Of a stretch of DNA of 64,000 nucleotides, positions 61,206-64,000 are shown piece by piece. The stretch comes from Faecalibacter bovis. GTDB lineage: Bacteria > Bacteroidota > Bacteroidia > Flavobacteriales > Weeksellaceae. Position 1 is the stretch's first letter. The number at the start of each line of letters is the position of its first letter. Made by a program: the position numbers and the translations under genes. A model generated the notes under the pieces. The model was not told where the DNA came from. It did no database searches and saw only the letters and a list, made by a program, of their open reading frames with translations. The stretch spans positions 1,804,501-1,868,500 of the forward strand of contig NZ_CP072842.1 of assembly GCF_017948305.1 (NCBI RefSeq). Reading direction: 5' to 3'.

Positions 61206-61973
61206 TTGAAAGTAAAAGCTAAAAAACATTTAGGGCAACATTTTTTGAATGATGAGAATATTGCGCGTGATATTGCCGAAGGTTTAACTTGGGAAGGTTA
61301 CGATCGTGTATTGGAGATTGGTCCAGGTATGGGAGTGTTGACTAAATATATACTTCAAGCTAAAAAAAATATAGAGGTTGTTGAAATTGATACTGAATCT
61401 GTTGAATATTTACAAGAAGTGTATCAACCTTTTTATCCAGGTTTTAAAATACATTCAGAGGATTTTCTTAAAATGGATTTTTCATCTAAATTTGATGAAC
61501 AAATTGCTATTTTAGGTAATTTTCCTTATAATATATCTTCACAGATTATTTTTAAAACAATCGATGAGCGTGAAAATGTTCCAGAACTTTGCGGAATGTT
61601 CCAAAAAGAAGTGGCAGAACGTATAGCTTCTAAAAAAGGAACAAAAGATTATGGTATTCTTTCTGTTTTAGCGCAAGCATATTACCACTGCGAATATTTA
61701 TTTACAGTACCAGAACATGTTTTTACACCACCACCAAAAGTTAAATCTGGTGTAATTATTATGAAACGTTACCGTACTGAAATAGAAGGAGTAGATCGTT
61801 CAAAATTTGTGCAAGTAGTAAAAGCTGGTTTCGGACAACGTCGTAAAACATTACGTAATGCCTTAAAATCTGTAGGGATTCCTGAGCAATTAAACGAACA
61901 TGAATTCTTAAATTTACGCGCTGAACAGTTATCTGTAGAAGATTTTATCGAGTTAACAAAATTGATGCAATAA
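61206..61973 (+). CDS. rsmA: 16S rRNA dimethyladenosine transferase RsmA (KsgA)
   Basis: 255 aa, normal length. The start is TTG at 61206: it gives the conserved opening [13 protein letters not shown], and no in-frame ATG lies near. SAM-binding LEIGPGMG (37-43) and the target-adenine motif NFPY (105-108, where most bacteria have NLPY). It dimethylates A1518 and A1519 of 16S rRNA; loss gives kasugamycin resistance. mgtE follows by 4 bases. A TATTTTTG box lies at 61116-61123. Confidence 0.95.
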   Translation: MKVKAKKHLGQHFLNDENIARDIAEGLTWEGYDRVLEIGPGMGVLTKYILQAKKNIEVVEIDTESVEYLQEVYQPFYPGFKIHSEDFLKMDFSSKFDEQIAILGNFPYNISSQIIFKTIDERENVPELCGMFQKEVAERIASKKGTKDYGILSVLAQAYYHCEYLFTVPEHVFTPPPKVKSGVIIMKRYRTEIEGVDRSKFVQVVKAGFGQRRKTLRNALKSVGIPEQLNEHEFLNLRAEQLSVEDFIELTKLMQ

Positions 61974-61977
61974 GCAT

Positions 61978-63333
61978 ATGAATGTAGAAATTACAAAAGA
62001 TTTAATTGTTAATCTTTCAGAAAGAATTAAAGAACAAAATGCGAAAGCTGTAAAAGAAATGTTAGATGGGTTTCACCCTGCTGATATTGCTGAATTGTTT
62101 GATGAACTTTCCACTAAGGAACAAGCTTTTGTAATTGATTTACTCGAAAATGAAACTTCTGCTGATATTCTTCTTGAATTAGAAGAAGATGATCGTAAAA
62201 AAATCTTACATACTTTTTCTGCCAAAGAAATTGCTATCGAAGTTATTAATGAGATGGATACCGATGATGCGGTTGATATTATTAATGAACTTTCTGATCG
62301 TAAAAAAAACGAGGTAATTGCTCAAATTGAAGATAAGGAACAAGCGAAAGAAATTGTTGAATTACTTCGTTACGATGAAGATACTGCAGGTGGTTTAATG
62401 GGGAAAGAAATGATCAAGGTAAACAAAGATTGGTCAGTTATCACAGCTATTAAACAAATGCGTAAGCAAGCAGAAGATTTAGAAGAAGTTTTTTCTATTT
62501 ATGTTGTCGATCATGATGATATATTATTAGGAACGCTATCATTAAAGAAATTTCTTACAACATCTGCTAATACAAAGGTTGAAGATGTTTATAATTCTAA
62601 AATTCAGTATGTCAATATTGATACAAAGGATTTAGAAGTTGCTAAGGTCATCGAAAAATATGATTTGTATGAAGTTCCCGTTGTTGATGAGTTAAAGCGT
62701 CTTGTTGGTGTGATTACGGTTGATGATGTGTTAGATGTTATTCGTGAAGAGGCAGAAGAAAACTATCAGTTAGCAGCCGGTATTACACAAAATGTAGATT
62801 CTGATGATAGCATTTTGAAATTAACCAAAGCTCGTTTACCTTGGTTAATGATTGGGATGTTAGGTGGTTTAGGCGCTGCATCAATCATGTCTGGATTCGA
62901 GTCTGCTTTAGAAAAGTATACAATATTATTAATGTTTGTGCCTTTGATACAATCTACTGCAGGAAATGTCGGAATCCAATCTTCGGCAATTGTGGTACAA
63001 GGTTTAGCCAATGGCTCTATCAAAGGTGGTATTTTAAAACGATTAGGTAAAGAGTTTTTACTTGGATTGTTAAACGGGTTAGGAATCGCATTGGTAGTAT
63101 TGTTAATTACACATTTTATGTTCGGAACGTCTTACTATGTTTCTATGACGATATGTGTAGCATTAGTAGCAGTTATTATTAACGCCGCAATTATCGGAAC
63201 ATTTATTCCTATTTTCTTAAATGGAAGAGGTGTTGATCCAGCTGTTTCAACAGGTCCATTTATCACGACAAGTAATGATATCATCGGAGTGTTTATTTAC
63301 TTTATGATTGCAAAAGCAATTTTAGGATTTTAA
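61978..63333 (+). CDS. mgtE: Magnesium transporter MgtE
   Basis: 451 aa, full length: an N-terminal superhelical domain (about 1-130), two CBS domains (about 135-255; VKVNKDWSVITAIKQMRK; VPVVDELKRLVGVITVDDV) and five membrane helices (from about 282; LPWLMIGMLGGLGAASI). The N and CBS domains sense cytosolic Mg2+ and close the pore when it is high. Likely cotranscribed with rsmA. Confidence 0.95.
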   Translation: MNVEITKDLIVNLSERIKEQNAKAVKEMLDGFHPADIAELFDELSTKEQAFVIDLLENETSADILLELEEDDRKKILHTFSAKEIAIEVINEMDTDDAVDIINELSDRKKNEVIAQIEDKEQAKEIVELLRYDEDTAGGLMGKEMIKVNKDWSVITAIKQMRKQAEDLEEVFSIYVVDHDDILLGTLSLKKFLTTSANTKVEDVYNSKIQYVNIDTKDLEVAKVIEKYDLYEVPVVDELKRLVGVITVDDVLDVIREEAEENYQLAAGITQNVDSDDSILKLTKARLPWLMIGMLGGLGAASIMSGFESALEKYTILLMFVPLIQSTAGNVGIQSSAIVVQGLANGSIKGGILKRLGKEFLLGLLNGLGIALVVLLITHFMFGTSYYVSMTICVALVAVIINAAIIGTFIPIFLNGRGVDPAVSTGPFITTSNDIIGVFIYFMIAKAILGF

Positions 63334-63357
63334 TACATCATTATAATGATATAAAAT

Positions 63358-63391
63358 AAAACCGGCTTTCAGAAAACTGAAAGCCGGTTTT
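63358..63391. terminator. Bidirectional terminator
   Basis: A perfect 15-bp stem (63358-63372 with 63377-63391) with A/T flanks lies between mgtE and the convergent histidine kinase gene. Confidence 0.92.
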
Positions 63392-63394
63392 ATT

Positions 63395-64000
63395 TTATCG
63401 TTTCAAGATTATTTTAAAAACAGTTCCTCGTTCTTTCGAAGATTCGTAAACGAATATTTTTCCTTTATGATAATCTTCTACAATTCTTTTAGCCAACGAT
63501 AATCCTAAACCCCAACCACGTTTTTTTGTTGTAAAACCAGGTTCAAAAATTTTATGTTGCAATTTTGGTGGAATTCCAGGACCAGTATCACTCACACTGA
63601 TTTCAATTTTTTTACCGATAGCTTTAATAGCTACATCTAAAACTCCTTTGTTTTGCATTGCATCCGCAGCATTTTTAATTAAGTTTTCAATTACCCAACT
63701 ATATAACAAGGGATTCATTTTAGTTGTAATTTCTTCTAATTCAGTATTAAAATTTAATTCAATTCCTTTGCTTATTCGCTGTCTTAGATAAGATAAAGTC
63801 GAATTGGTAACATCTACTAAATTATGATCATTTAATTCTGCTTCAGAACCTATTTTAGAAAAACGTTCAGCAATATGTTTTAGTCGATTAACATCTTTTT
63901 CAATTTCTAAAATAGGCGTTTGTTCAATTTCTTCTAATTTCAATAATTCAACCCAACCCATTAATGACGAAAGTGGAGTTCCAATTTGGTGAGCAGTTTC
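63395..64000 (-). CDS. Sensor histidine kinase, N-terminal part outside window
   Basis: The frame stays open to the right edge, so the gene runs past base 64000; the Met at 63961 is internal. At the edge the H-box reads ETAHQIGTPLSSLMGW, followed by a dimerisation helix and a complete ATP-binding domain: N box NLIKNAADAM, G1 DTGPGIPP, F box, and G2 GWGLGLSLAKRIVEDYH. It is a HisKA-type kinase. The sensor part and response regulator are not visible here. Confidence 0.9.
   Translation of the reverse strand, partial: ETAHQIGTPLSSLMGWVELLKLEEIEQTPILEIEKDVNRLKHIAERFSKIGSEAELNDHNLVDVTNSTLSYLRQRISKGIELNFNTELEEITTKMNPLLYSWVIENLIKNAADAMQNKGVLDVAIKAIGKKIEISVSDTGPGIPPKLQHKIFEPGFTTKKRGWGLGLSLAKRIVEDYHKGKIFVYESSKERGTVFKIILKR

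Overview
The window is AT-rich (roughly one third G+C) and is chromosomal DNA from a member of the Bacteroidota, most likely class Flavobacteriia and probably the Weeksellaceae / Empedobacter-Chryseobacterium neighbourhood. The evidence is a complete alternative complex III operon (actA-F), a GLPGLI protein beside a TonB-receptor-like barrel, a type 9 secretion C-terminal sorting domain, the ftsX - DUF3098 - uppP - truB block, a DnaG primase without its zinc-binding cysteines, A/C-rich gene leaders in place of Shine-Dalgarno sites, and TAnnTTTG-type promoter boxes. The genus is an inference. No rRNA, tRNA, CRISPR array, prophage or insertion sequence was seen.

Layout. 1-11.7 kb holds mixed housekeeping and accessory genes: a truncated TPR/AraC sensor-regulator, an SDR, several unknown proteins, an SGNH-like protein, a membrane MutS-like ATPase, two TonB-C-terminal-like secreted paralogues around a HopJ-family protein, umuC-umuD, and a SPOR protein. 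12.1-20.8 kb is the quinol:cytochrome c oxidoreductase operon actABCDEF, closed by a strong terminator with no cox genes behind it. 21.4-25.2 kb is a small module: a 74-residue secreted four-cysteine protein, a 15-bp RNA hairpin, a GLPGLI protein and a TonB-receptor-like protein. 25.4-42.5 kb is a large catabolic island in two divergent arms around a TetR regulator. 42.6-64 kb is mostly housekeeping: RlpA, DnaG, LpxD, SucD, an acetyl/succinyl-CoA transferase with an AraC regulator, TruB, UppP, FtsX, RsmA, MgtE and a partial histidine kinase, plus a YgiB/YgiC-like operon and a T9SS cargo protein.

The most interesting part is the 25.4-42.5 kb island. It combines an acyl-CoA ligase, three acyl-CoA dehydrogenases (one fused to an SCP2 lipid-carrier domain), a PECR-like enoyl-CoA reductase, a biotin-dependent acyl-CoA carboxylase, a one-glutamate crotonase of the glutaconyl-CoA hydratase kind, a beta-keto acid cleavage enzyme (BKACE), a thiolase, a FadB-like protein and an AMACR-like family III CoA transferase. 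PECR, AMACR and SCP2 are the partners of peroxisomal branched-chain (phytol/pristanic) oxidation; carboxylase plus hydratase are the partners of bacterial leucine and acyclic-terpene catabolism. I infer a pathway for methyl-branched or isoprenoid acids in which BKACE takes the place of the missing HMG-CoA-type lyase. This is a hypothesis from gene content and motifs; substrates are not proven.
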